DNA of 62,159 nucleotides from Flavobacteriales bacterium UBA4466 (GTDB taxonomy: Bacteria; Bacteroidota; Bacteroidia; Flavobacteriales_D; Sanyastnellaceae): the NCBI GenBank assembly GCA_905182895.1, contig CAJJDD010000016.1:1-62159 (forward strand), written 5' to 3'. Every line of letters starts with the position of its first letter. Positions within the stretch are counted from its first letter, which is position 1. This document shows positions 20,601-29,142 of the stretch, piece by piece. The notes beneath the pieces were generated by a model, which searched no databases, was not told where the DNA came from, and was given only the letters and a program-made list of their open reading frames with translations. Made by a program: the position numbers and the translations under genes.

Positions 20601-21338
20601 GCTGCAGGATCAGTAACTACTACTACACTAACACCAGGTTGTGCTGAGGTATTGGGTTGTATGGATGTAAATGCTACAAACTACGATGCCGCAGCAACAG
20701 AACAAGCTTTTAATCAATACGGAAACTTATCTTGTATCTATGCATCTTGTGATGATATTCCAGATGCTGAAGGTTGTATCTACGCTGACTCATACGCTTC
20801 TTTTTACCCAGGATTCGGACCAGTAGAGTGTGTTAACTATGGTGGTACTGCTTGTACAGTTGCAATCTTAGGTTGTTTGGATGCAAATGCATCTAACTAC
20901 GATGCCGCAGCAACAGAACAAGCTTTTGATCAATACGGAAATTTTGTTTGTATATATGCATCTTGTGATGATGTTCCAGAATACGGATGTATTTATGCAG
21001 ATGGTTTTGGAGCTTTCAGTTCAGATGCTACTTTCACTGCAGCACAGTGTATAGAATACGGAGGAACTCCATGTGAGGAGCCGGCGGGTTGTACTGATCC
21101 ATTATTCGTTGAATTCGATCCAACTGCTTCAGTTGATGATGGTTCTTGTTCAGTATTTGTTGTGGAAGGTTGTGCATATACTGATGCAGATAATTATGAC
21201 GTTTCTGCGAATACAGATGATGGATCTTGTTTATTTACTTTAGGGTCAACCTGTCCTGGTGATTTCACAGGTGATGGTTTTGTGAATGTAAGTGACTTAG
21301 GGGGATTCCTAGGAGCTTTTGGTAATGCATGTGAGTAA
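17634..21338 (+). CDS. Giant modular secreted Cys-rich protein with CBM-like, LTD-like and dockerin-like modules
   Basis: A predicted secreted protein of about 1235 residues. In order: signal peptide (residues 1-22, ending VCSAQ); a 107-residue E-set/starch-binding-like module (VTVNGSWNGWTGFGAELFD); four Cys-rich modules of about 65-75 residues alternating between two types (each begins GCxDxNAxxYDxxAT); a lamin-tail-like (LTD) block (18925-19318); a second CBM-like module; three Cys-rich modules; a third CBM-like module; two Cys-rich modules; two short DDGSC units; and a C-terminal CPGDFTGDGFVNVSDLGGF tail. Copies are nearly identical at the DNA level. Two single-base frameshifts (near 18924 and 20254) are evident by comparison between copies, so the gene is probably intact. 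There is no T9SS domain. The position beside glucan-degrading genes suggests glycan binding or a surface matrix role, by inference. Confidence 0.75.
17703..20642 (+). repeat. Three 321-bp near-identical CBM-like module copies
   Basis: Copies lie at 17703-18023, 19327-19647 and 20322-20642, each exactly 321 bp (107 codons) and differing at only a few sites. A 24-bp stretch that includes each module start also occurs at 18901-18924, just before the LTD-like block, so that block is flanked by direct repeats (18901-18924 and 19319-19342; third copy 20314-20337). Confidence 0.93.
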
Positions 21339-21360
21339 AATATAACTATATACAACTAAG

Positions 21361-21397
21361 AAGAGCTTGGTGAGGTTCGCTTCATCGAGCTCTTTTT
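21361..21397 (+). terminator. Rho-independent terminator
   Basis: AAGAGCT (21361-21367) pairs with AGCTCTT (21388-21394), with further pairing inside the loop, and runs into Ts. It closes the giant-protein transcript. Confidence 0.85.
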
Positions 21398-21464
21398 ATA
21401 TAAAATAAAATATTTACTTCTATCCATATGATATAATATGCGAATAATTAACTAATTTTTATAA

Positions 21465-22823
21465 ATGAAAAAACTATACACTTTTTGCTTTTTAGGTTTA
21501 ATACTATCGTTTGGTAGTTTAAACGCACAAGATGTCAATATCACTTTTAATGTGAACATGGCTAATGAAACCGTAGCCGCTACTGGCGTTTATCTCGCAG
21601 GTGGAGGTCCAGATTGCTTTGGTAATCCAGGAGAAAACGCTATGAATGACGATGATATGAATGGTATCTGGACAATAACAGTTACTAGACCAGTCGGATT
21701 TACATGTCCCTACACTTTTACAAATGGAAATTGTCCAGATTATTCGTGTAAAGAGAACATAGTAGGTCAGGACTGCGCCACTGGAGAGTTTAGTGATAGA
21801 TTTCTTGATCCAGTAACAGAAGATTTAGAGATTAATACATGTTTCTCACAATGCACATCTGATGGTACTTGTGCAGAAGTAGGAGGACCAATAGATGTGA
21901 CTTTTCAAGTAAATGTTAATAATGAAACTTTAGGAGCTGATGATGTAGTTTACATTTTCGGAAATGCAATTAATGGATGGAATGGAACTGCTAACCCGAT
22001 GTCTGATGATAATGATGATGGAATTCATGAATTAACTTTAAACTTGGCACCTGGTGTTATTGAATATAAATTTTTAATTGGAGCTACTGAAGAGACTTTA
22101 GATCCTGTTGGTGATGCTCTATGTACAATTACTTCAGGTACTTTTACCAATCGTCTGCTAAGTATAGAAGGAGCTGAGCCTATGATTTTAGACCCTGTTT
22201 GTTTTGAGGCATGTGACAACTGCGATGGTGTAGTAGAACCTACTTTGTACGGTGTGACGTTCATGCTAGATATGTCTAACGTAACGGAAACCTTCACTAC
22301 ACCAGAAGTAAATGGAACTTTTAATGGCTTCTGTGGAGATTGTTCTCCTTTAACTGATGAAGGGAATGGAATATGGAGTACTACTATACAGTTAGCTTCA
22401 GGTTCATATGACTTTAAGTATTCTGCTGATGCTTGGACTATCCAAGAAGATTTAACTGATGTTACTGGTTGTGCTGAAGTGACTGATGGTTTTTGGAATA
22501 GATCTGTTTTAGTTGCTGAATCTGCAGTAGAACTGGAGTCAGTATGCTGGGGAGAATGTTCAGCTTGTGAGGTTTCTGTATATGAAATAGATGGTCTAAA
22601 TGTATCCATTTACCCTAATCCTATTTCAGGGGGAGCTTTATTCGTAGAGGGAATTCAAGTTAATAATGGAGTAGTTGTATATAATGCTTTAGGAGCAATT
22701 GTTAAAACAGTATCTAATGTAAGCTCTACTAAGATCTCGATAGACATTAACGAACTTGAGCAGGGAGTATATTTCCTTAAAGGTGAAAATGGAGTTGTAT
22801 TAGGAAGCTTTATTAAGAAATAA
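21465..22823 (+). CDS. Three-domain CBM-like protein with T9SS sorting domain
   Basis: A 452-residue secreted protein. The signal peptide (1-22) is followed by three tandem E-set-type modules of about 110 residues (NITFNVNMANE; VTFQVNVNNETL with FGNAINGWNG; VTFMLDMSNVTE with VNGTFNGFCGDC), each ending in Cys-rich C-x-x-x-C motifs. They share the V-x-F-x-V-x-M-N and NGxWNGW pattern with the modules of the preceding giant protein, a fold used by starch- and glucan-binding domains next to glycoside hydrolases. A type A T9SS C-terminal domain (IYPNPISGGALFVEG to the end) directs it to the cell surface. It lies about 100 bases upstream of the GH3 gene but has its own terminator. A glycan-binding role is inferred; a SusE/F-like function is possible. 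Confidence 0.75.
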   Translation: MKKLYTFCFLGLILSFGSLNAQDVNITFNVNMANETVAATGVYLAGGGPDCFGNPGENAMNDDDMNGIWTITVTRPVGFTCPYTFTNGNCPDYSCKENIVGQDCATGEFSDRFLDPVTEDLEINTCFSQCTSDGTCAEVGGPIDVTFQVNVNNETLGADDVVYIFGNAINGWNGTANPMSDDNDDGIHELTLNLAPGVIEYKFLIGATEETLDPVGDALCTITSGTFTNRLLSIEGAEPMILDPVCFEACDNCDGVVEPTLYGVTFMLDMSNVTETFTTPEVNGTFNGFCGDCSPLTDEGNGIWSTTIQLASGSYDFKYSADAWTIQEDLTDVTGCAEVTDGFWNRSVLVAESAVELESVCWGECSACEVSVYEIDGLNVSIYPNPISGGALFVEGIQVNNGVVVYNALGAIVKTVSNVSSTKISIDINELEQGVYFLKGENGVVLGSFIKK

Positions 22824-22872
22824 AAAGAATCATTTTTTGGTTAATAATTACCAATAATTAATATGTTAAATC

Positions 22873-22905
22873 ATTCCCATCTAGCTTGACTAGGTGGGAA
22901 TTTTT
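22873..22905 (+). terminator. Rho-independent terminator
   Basis: A 12-bp stem (22873-22884 with 22890-22901, one wobble) with a 5-nt loop is followed by Ts. It is only 18 nt upstream of the GH3 start, so GH3 expression may depend on partial read-through or on a promoter overlapping the hairpin. Confidence 0.87.
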
Positions 22906-22922
22906 ATACGAATTTTATTTAA

Positions 22923-25191
22923 ATGAAAAAAACTAATTTTCTTTTAGTTCTTGTTTACGTGATGTTTTTAGTAGGATGCACTTCTTCTGAAGATAAAACA
23001 CCAAACGAAATTAAGTGATGCTGCTATAGACCAAAGAGTAGAACAGATTTTGTCTACATTAACTCTTGAGGATAAATGTGGTGAAATGACTCAACTTAAC
23101 CTGGATATGGTCTGTGTTGGTGAACCTTATAATTTGGAAAAACCAAATAGATTAGATTCTGCTAAACTGAGAAAAGTTTTAGTTGATTTAAAAGTAGGTT
23201 CGATTCTTAATCAAGGGGGTCAAGCGTATTCTAGAGAAAAATGGTTTGAATTAATAAATGAAATTCAACGCGTTGCAACGCAAGAGAAAAAATCTAAAAT
23301 TCCAGTGCTATATGGTATAGATGCAATTCATGGAGTTAATTACACGACTGGAAATAGTCTTTTTCCTCAGCAAATAGGACTAGCAGCTACATGGAACACT
23401 GAGCTAGCTTATGAAATGGGGTGTATATCAGCCTATGAAACTAGAGCTAGTAATATTCCGTGGACTTTTTCTCCAGTGCTAGACCTGGCTAGAGATGCTA
23501 GATGGCCCAGACATTGGGAGACTTTTGGAGAAGACCCGTTGTTGGCTTCAGATATGGGAGAGAACGTAATAAAGGGATATGAGGGGGATGATGTTTCTAG
23601 CCCGTACAATGTAGCCTCTTGTTTAAAACATTTCTTAGGCTATAGTGTAACACTAACTGGAAAAGACAGGACTCAAGCATGGGTTCCTGAAAGACAAATG
23701 AGAGAATATTTTTTACCAACTTTTAAACGTGCGATTGATGCAGGTGCTAAAACCTTAATGGTAAATAGTGGTGAAATGAATGGTATTCCTGTTCATGCTA
23801 ATCATGAAATATTAACTACACTTTTAAGAGATGAACTAGGGTTTGAAGGGTTGGTAGTTACAGATTGGGAGGATATTAAATATCTTCGAGATAGACATAG
23901 AGTAGCTAAGGATTATAAAGAGGCTATAAAGCTGGCTATAGATGCGGGTATAGATATGAGTATGGTTCCTGTCGATTATGATTTCCCAGTGCTTCTTAAA
24001 GAATTAGTCGAAGACGGGGAAATAAAGGAGTCTAGGTTAGATGAGTCAGTAAGAAGAATTTTAAAATTAAAAATCCAACTAGGGTTATTCGAAAATCCGG
24101 TAATGAACTTCGATGATTACCCTGACTTTGGAAGTGTGAAACATGCTGATGCGGCATTAAACACCGCTAGAGAATCTATAACACTGCTTAAGAATAATAA
24201 TCAGACTTTACCTTTAAGAAAAGAGCGTATACTTTTAGTAGGTCCATTGACGGATAATTTAAATGCCTTAATAGGAGGTTGGGGAAGAACATGGCAAGGA
24301 GTCGACTCTACCTACAATAATCCGACTAAAAAGACCATTTTCGAGGCTTTTGTAGAAAGTGATAAGCTGGAGGTGGTTCATCATGAGACATCACTAAACC
24401 CAGATTTCAAAGAAATTTATAAAGCATTGTTAAAGACGAAGGGAATTAAAACTGCGGTAATATGTATGGGAGAAATGCCTTACACAGAAACGGTAGGGGA
24501 TATAGAGGATATGAATCTTCCAGAGGGCCAATATGAATTAGTGAAGCAAATTTCTGAGGCAGTAGATAATTTAATTATCGTATTAGTTGAAGGCAGACCT
24601 AGAATTATTTCTCAAATCGAACCATTAGCAGATGCAATAGTACAAGCATATTTACCGGGTAATGAGGGAGCACAGGCAATTTTGGATGTTATTACAGGGG
24701 AAATAAACCCTTCTGGGAAATTACCATACACTTACCCGAGATATGCGAGCTCGCATAGCACTTACGATCATAAAACTACAGATTTAATAGACCCTAAATT
24801 TGGATTGAATGCATTCCAGCCTCAATATGAATTTGGTTATGGGCTTAGCTATACCGATTTTGCATACAGTAATTTATCTATTTCTTCAGATTCTATTAGC
24901 TGTGGGGATAGCTTGACAGTTTCCATCGATGTGAAAAACACAGGAGTTTTGGCAGGAAAGGAAGTAGTACAGTTGTATATAAGAGATGAAGTGGCTTCTA
25001 TTACTCCCGCTGTCAAAATGCTAAAGGGATATACTAAGATAGATTTATCAGCTGGTGAAACTAGACTTGTTCAGTTTAATTTGACATGTCAAGACTTAGA
25101 GTTCGTGGGCATAGAAATGGAACGAATAACAGAGGAAGGTGATTATACTCTGATGGTAGATACCTTGAGAATGCCGTTTTATTTGAAATAG
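22923..25191 (+). CDS. bglX: GH3 beta-glucosidase lipoprotein (one frameshift)
   Basis: Exo-acting beta-glucosidase that would release glucose from beta-glucan oligosaccharides in the periplasm. Seen: lipoprotein signal with lipobox (MFLVGC), an N-terminal TIM-barrel domain (GIDAIHGVNY, FSPVLDLARDARWPRHWETFGEDP, CLKHFLGY), the catalytic nucleophile in LVVTDWEDI (Asp codon 23863-23865), the C-terminal alpha/beta sandwich (ARESITLLKNNNQTLPL, VEGRPRIISQI, YLPGNEGAQAILDVITGEINPSGKLPYTYPR) and a fibronectin III-like end (VVQLYIRDEVASITP). Length across the break is about 755 residues. A one-base shift near 23005, between signal peptide and catalytic domain, interrupts the frame. It is convergent with the SusCD-GH16 operon and most likely part of the same glucan locus. 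Confidence 0.92.
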
Positions 25192-25217
25192 AAGTATTGG
25201 AGATGTAAGATAATTTC

Positions 25218-25253
25218 AATGGTCTCTCTTTAATTAGAGAGACCATTTTTTTT
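25218..25253 (+). terminator. Rho-independent terminator of GH3
   Basis: An almost perfect stem of about 12 bp (AATGGTCTCTCT with AGAGAGACCATT) with a short TTAATT loop is followed by eight Ts. Confidence 0.93.
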
Positions 25254-25520
25254 ATGGTCATACTTCCAGTTCAGGATTAGACTCTTCTCATTTGAAAATA
25301 GCGATTACGTGCTTAAAATTGATTTCGCTCTTTTTTTTTGATGGCGGTGTGTGTTTTAACATTCTTCTAAGTAATCTTCTCTGGGTTGTCTTAGGATGAT
25401 TACTAGAGTACCTTAATAGTAGTATACTCAAATTAAATTTGAAGTTAGTAGGAGAGGTGGCAGGAATTATTTTATTGAGCGGCTCTTTCTAATAATAATT
25501 AAACGACCTCTAATTCTTAG
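25254..25520. other. Intergenic region between two convergent operons
   Basis: About 270 bases with no supported gene. There is a poly-T tract (about 25331) and several short open stretches, but no domain, hairpin or RNA that I can identify. Confidence 0.4.
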
Positions 25521-25527
25521 AGACAAA

Positions 25528-25550
25528 AAAAGCCTCAAAATGAGGCTTTT
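25528..25550 (-). terminator. Terminator of the SusCD-PKD-GH16 operon
   Basis: AAAAGCCTCA (25528-25537) pairs perfectly with TGAGGCTTTT (25541-25550) over a 3-nt loop. On the minus strand the A run at 25525-25531 becomes the T tract. Confidence 0.88.
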
Positions 25551-25577
25551 AATATTTGTTTTATGAAAGCTTTAAAT

Positions 25578-26762
25578 CTATTGGAATACTCTAACGTAAT
25601 CAACAGCCATAAACTCAGGGAAAGTGGTTTCTGTGGTTGGGTTTCCAGGCCATTGACCTCCTACTGCTACATTTATAATGAAGAAGAATGGTTGGTTAAA
25701 CGGATAGTTTTGTCCATTCATATTGGAAGGACTTATACTATAGTATACTTCATCATCTAATAACCATTGAATGCTATCTTCTTCCCAAAGAATACTAAAT
25801 ACATGAAATTCATCAGCAAAAGTTTCAGGGAAAGGTATGGAAATTCCTTGGCCAGTGTATTGATGACCTCCGTTGTTTGGTCCCCAATGTACTGTTCCGT
25901 GCACCCTTCTAGGATTGCTCCCTACTAACTCCATAATATCGATTTCTCCACAAGCAGGCCAGCCAACCTCAGGAAAATTAGCACCCAACATCCATATAGC
26001 TGGCCACAAACCGGCATCTACTGGAAGTTTTGCTCTAACATCGATTCTTCCATATTGATATTCTTGTAGACCTATAGATTTAAGTCTAGCAGAGGTATAT
26101 TGACTAGGCGCATTCTCTAAGGCAGTAACCACTAATTTTTCGTTAGAGATATACGAGTTGTCAGTGTTAGCCGTGTAATTCTGTAATTCTTGATTTCCCC
26201 ATCCGTTATTACCAATATCGTAGGTCCAATTGTTTGGGTCTATAGATTCACTATTAAATTCATCCGACCATACTAAATTCATTCCTGGGTATGAGTCAGC
26301 TGAGATAAAACCAGCGTCATTTATCTCCAAGGCTGTGTCATCATTTCTTATGGTACCAGTAGCTTCTTGTTCGTTATCTTTTAAAAATGAATTGGTAGGA
26401 TTGGAAAGTACTACTTTGAAAGTCTCGTCTCCTTCTAGAAATTCATCTACAACTATTTGTACATATATAGATTTTACTGTTTGGCCAGGAGCGAAAGTCA
26501 ATGTCCCATCATTAGCTAGGAAATCTAGATCCTCTTCAGCAGATATAGCAACTGTTTCGTAGTCTACAGTAAGGCTGGTCGTTCCAGCTTTATCTAACTT
26601 CACTTTGAATTCCATGGTAGAGGTGTTCTCGCTTTCAAAGGCCGCTTTATCACTTTCGAATTTAATCTCTGGAGCTATTTCTGGTTCATCCTCATCGGGG
26701 TCACATGAACTGAAAGCAAATAAGAATAAGATTGGAACTAGTAGATGATTAAATCTATTCAT
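25578..26762 (-). CDS. GH16 endo-beta-1,3-glucanase (laminarinase-type) lipoprotein with Calx-beta domain
   Basis: Endo-hydrolase that would cut laminarin at the cell surface. Lipobox Cys is residue 20 (FAFSSC) followed by acidic residues, a pattern that favours surface export of lipoproteins in Bacteroidetes. Residues about 30-142 form a Calx-beta domain (AEEDLDFLANDGTLTF, EFLEGDETFKVVL, GTIRNDD). Residues about 160-394 are the GH16 jelly roll with LVWSDEFN, YTSARLKS and the catalytic EIDIME motif (nucleophile E273, D275, acid/base E278), followed by VHGTVHWGPN and INVAVGGQWPG, as in laminarinases. The gene is intact and is last in the operon susC-susD-PKD-GH16 (7 bases after the PKD gene). 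Specificity for beta-1,3-glucan is inferred from motif style and operon type. Confidence 0.9.
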   Translation of the reverse strand: MNRFNHLLVPILFLFAFSSCDPDEDEPEIAPEIKFESDKAAFESENTSTMEFKVKLDKAGTTSLTVDYETVAISAEEDLDFLANDGTLTFAPGQTVKSIYVQIVVDEFLEGDETFKVVLSNPTNSFLKDNEQEATGTIRNDDTALEINDAGFISADSYPGMNLVWSDEFNSESIDPNNWTYDIGNNGWGNQELQNYTANTDNSYISNEKLVVTALENAPSQYTSARLKSIGLQEYQYGRIDVRAKLPVDAGLWPAIWMLGANFPEVGWPACGEIDIMELVGSNPRRVHGTVHWGPNNGGHQYTGQGISIPFPETFADEFHVFSILWEEDSIQWLLDDEVYYSISPSNMNGQNYPFNQPFFFIINVAVGGQWPGNPTTETTFPEFMAVDYVRVFQ

Positions 26763-26769
26763 TGGTTGT

Positions 26770-27597
26770 TTATTGGGCAGTAAATATTAGGGTGAAGAAA
26801 CCCTGTTCTGGGCCATGTGAGCAGTCACCACCAATTTCGTCAGCGTGAATCACCATTCTGTCTTCTGTGATCTCAACAATATCATAAACTGGTCCAGAGT
26901 TTAAAACTCCCATAAAAATACAAGTAGAAAGTATGATTTGATCTTCTCCAGAAGTCCCTGTTCCCGGACTTAATAAATAGGTCATATCTGAAGGTACCGT
27001 GTAAGGCAGGGCTTCAAACCCATTATAAGGGTCTACAGTTAGTTCATTGTTCTCATAAGTAAAGTCTCCTTCTGCAGAAAAAGAATAAACATCATCATAT
27101 TGTTCTGGAATTAAACCTGATGCAGGGGAGCTATACCACTCAACTGAGTATGGGTTAGGACCTACTGCTATAGCCCCGGCTTCTTGGGATATCACCCAAG
27201 TTTTACCTTCTGCGCATCCAGTCAATAGTGCTAATGTGCCTTCACATGGAAGTTCGACAGTGATAGCTATGTTTAACTCATCTGAAGCTGTTCCCATTCC
27301 ACCCGCATTAGATACAGAGTAAGTCACTTCATATAGGCCTGCTTGAGGGTAAAAAATTGTATCTGTAGTCTGTGTAGATGTTTGGCCATTGCCGAAATTC
27401 CAAAAATGTATAAAACTATCTTCAGAGTTACTTTGAAAAACCACTCTATTTTCATCACCTTCCAAATATTCCCAGCTAAAAGAAGCAGATGGAGCATCTG
27501 GAAGATCTATTCCCTCTTTCTCGTATGGCGCACAAGAGAATGTTAAGCTTGTTATTAGTATCCCTAAAAATAGGGGCGTTGTAATTAAATTCTTCAT
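26770..27597 (-). CDS. PKD-domain lipoprotein of the glucan locus
   Basis: A 275-residue lipoprotein (lipobox SLTFSC). Residues about 38-112 form a PKD fold (FWNFGNGQTSTQTTDTIFYPQAGLYEVTYSVSN). The remainder (from PCEGTLALLTGCAEGKTWVI) matches the module seen in SusE-position proteins of laminarin utilisation loci, with a W-V-I core and a closing beta-strand set. In such loci a PKD-type protein encoded after SusD is a surface glycan-binding accessory; that role is by family and position, not shown by the sequence. The gene is intact and lies between susD (12-base gap) and GH16. Confidence 0.8.
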   Translation of the reverse strand: MKNLITTPLFLGILITSLTFSCAPYEKEGIDLPDAPSASFSWEYLEGDENRVVFQSNSEDSFIHFWNFGNGQTSTQTTDTIFYPQAGLYEVTYSVSNAGGMGTASDELNIAITVELPCEGTLALLTGCAEGKTWVISQEAGAIAVGPNPYSVEWYSSPASGLIPEQYDDVYSFSAEGDFTYENNELTVDPYNGFEALPYTVPSDMTYLLSPGTGTSGEDQIILSTCIFMGVLNSGPVYDIVEITEDRMVIHADEIGGDCSHGPEQGFFTLIFTAQ

Positions 27598-27608
27598 ATT
27601 CTTTTTTA

Positions 27609-29132
27609 TTAATATCCAGGGTTTTGAGTTACATCTCCACCTGAAAGAGTGATTTCAGCTGCAGGAATAGGGAAGATCTCATGAACACCGTCGACGAAAT
27701 TAGCCCCTTGTGCCCTTAATATATCTCCAGCTCTTCCTTGTCTTACTAAATCGAAGAATCTATGGCCTTCCATAGCTAGCTCTACTCTTCTCTCATGATA
27801 TACTCTATCTAGTAAAGCATCTCCCATAACCTGTCCGTTTACATCTGGTAAAACTGAGTTATTTCCACCTCTAGCTCTCTCTCTTACTAAGTTAACCATG
27901 TTTCTAACAGTTAGGTTGTCACCCGTATGCCAAGCCGCTTCAGCGTATAATAACATTACATCTGCTAAACGAATCACCCTATCATTAGAGGGTCCGTTTG
28001 GAGCTGGATCTCCGAAAGAAGCGTCATCTGCATTGTTTGAGAAGTACTTTCTGTTATAATAATTATAAGAGAATCCAGTAGCTTCTAGAGTGAAAACTCC
28101 TCTGTCTCCCATAACATCTCCTTCTCTAAATATGGATAAACTTAATCTAGGGTCATTGTTTTCAAACTCTGAGACTAGCCCTTCCTTAGGAATATTGAAT
28201 CCGAAACCGTTAAAGTTACCTCTAGCTCTTTGAAAGATATTGGTGAAAGTACCTTCTAATTGATTCCCCCAATTCCCTCCAGAAGCATTCATATATTGAA
28301 TTTCGAAAATAGATCCTGATCCATTTTCTCCAGCTAGAGTGAAAATATTACTAAAATTAGGGTCTAAGAAATATTCATTGGAGAGAACAACTTCACCAGC
28401 CATATCGTAGGTCAGACCCCAATTATTTTGATAGGCATAAGCTTTAGCTAATAAAGAAGTAGCGGCTCCCCATGTAGCTCTTCCTAATTGTGAAACAGAA
28501 ATACTGCTTCTTCTAGGGAGGTCGTTTCTAGCTTCTATTAAGTCTGTTTGAATTAAATTCCAAATTTCATTAGCAGATGCTCTTGGTTGTTGATATTCAC
28601 TTGGAGAAAGGGCTTCAGTAATTAGAGGGACACCACCAAACATCGTAACTAAAGTGTAATAGTTATATGCTCTGATAAACTTAGCCTCCGCTAGAAACCT
28701 ATTCTTGTCGTCTTCATCCATATCTATTTCTGGAATCTTATCTAACGCGATGTTACAATAAGCTATTGCTTTGTATGCTACTTGCCACTCCGCTAAAATG
28801 ATCTTAGAATTAGCAGTTCCGTTGAAGTTCTCAAATTGAAATAACTCAGGTTCGTCTCCATCTCCTGAGCCACCTTTCTCAGAGTCATCTGAACAAACAT
28901 CACCGAAATACCATCTAAAATGAGGAGCTAACTGTCCACTTCCTTGAATATTAGTGACTTCTTGTTGAAGAGGATTATAGCAAGCTATAATAGCTGCTTC
29001 TGCATCATTCCCGTTTTGATAATAATTTACTTCTGTTGAACCAACCAATGGTTCTACTTCTAGAAAATCTTTTGAGCATGTAGAAAAAATCAAAAGACTT
29101 AAAAGTGCAAATACTGTTGTTAATTTATTCAT
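27609..29132 (-). CDS. susD: SusD/RagB-family glycan-binding lipoprotein
   Basis: The surface lid that captures oligosaccharides for SusC. A 507-residue protein with lipobox (LLIFSTC, Cys about residue 19) and the SusD N-terminal sequence KDFLEVEPL. It has the TPR-like helical core (AEAKFIRAYNYYTLVTMFGGVPLI, about residues 145-170) and the C-terminal RagB part (VIRLADVMLLYAEAAWHTGD, YHERRVELAMEGHRFFDLVRQG). All landmarks and length are normal for the family. It lies 10 bases downstream of the susC stop codon and is intact, unlike susC. Together they form the importer of the glucan locus. Confidence 0.95.
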   Translation of the reverse strand: MNKLTTVFALLSLLIFSTCSKDFLEVEPLVGSTEVNYYQNGNDAEAAIIACYNPLQQEVTNIQGSGQLAPHFRWYFGDVCSDDSEKGGSGDGDEPELFQFENFNGTANSKIILAEWQVAYKAIAYCNIALDKIPEIDMDEDDKNRFLAEAKFIRAYNYYTLVTMFGGVPLITEALSPSEYQQPRASANEIWNLIQTDLIEARNDLPRRSSISVSQLGRATWGAATSLLAKAYAYQNNWGLTYDMAGEVVLSNEYFLDPNFSNIFTLAGENGSGSIFEIQYMNASGGNWGNQLEGTFTNIFQRARGNFNGFGFNIPKEGLVSEFENNDPRLSLSIFREGDVMGDRGVFTLEATGFSYNYYNRKYFSNNADDASFGDPAPNGPSNDRVIRLADVMLLYAEAAWHTGDNLTVRNMVNLVRERARGGNNSVLPDVNGQVMGDALLDRVYHERRVELAMEGHRFFDLVRQGRAGDILRAQGANFVDGVHEIFPIPAAEITLSGGDVTQNPGY

Positions 29133-29142
29133 TTTCTTTTAA

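Noticed and set aside
25320-25420. DCC-family thiol oxidoreductase remnant (F-F-D-G-x-x-C)
   Set aside because: Only six residues match and no further motif follows in any frame.
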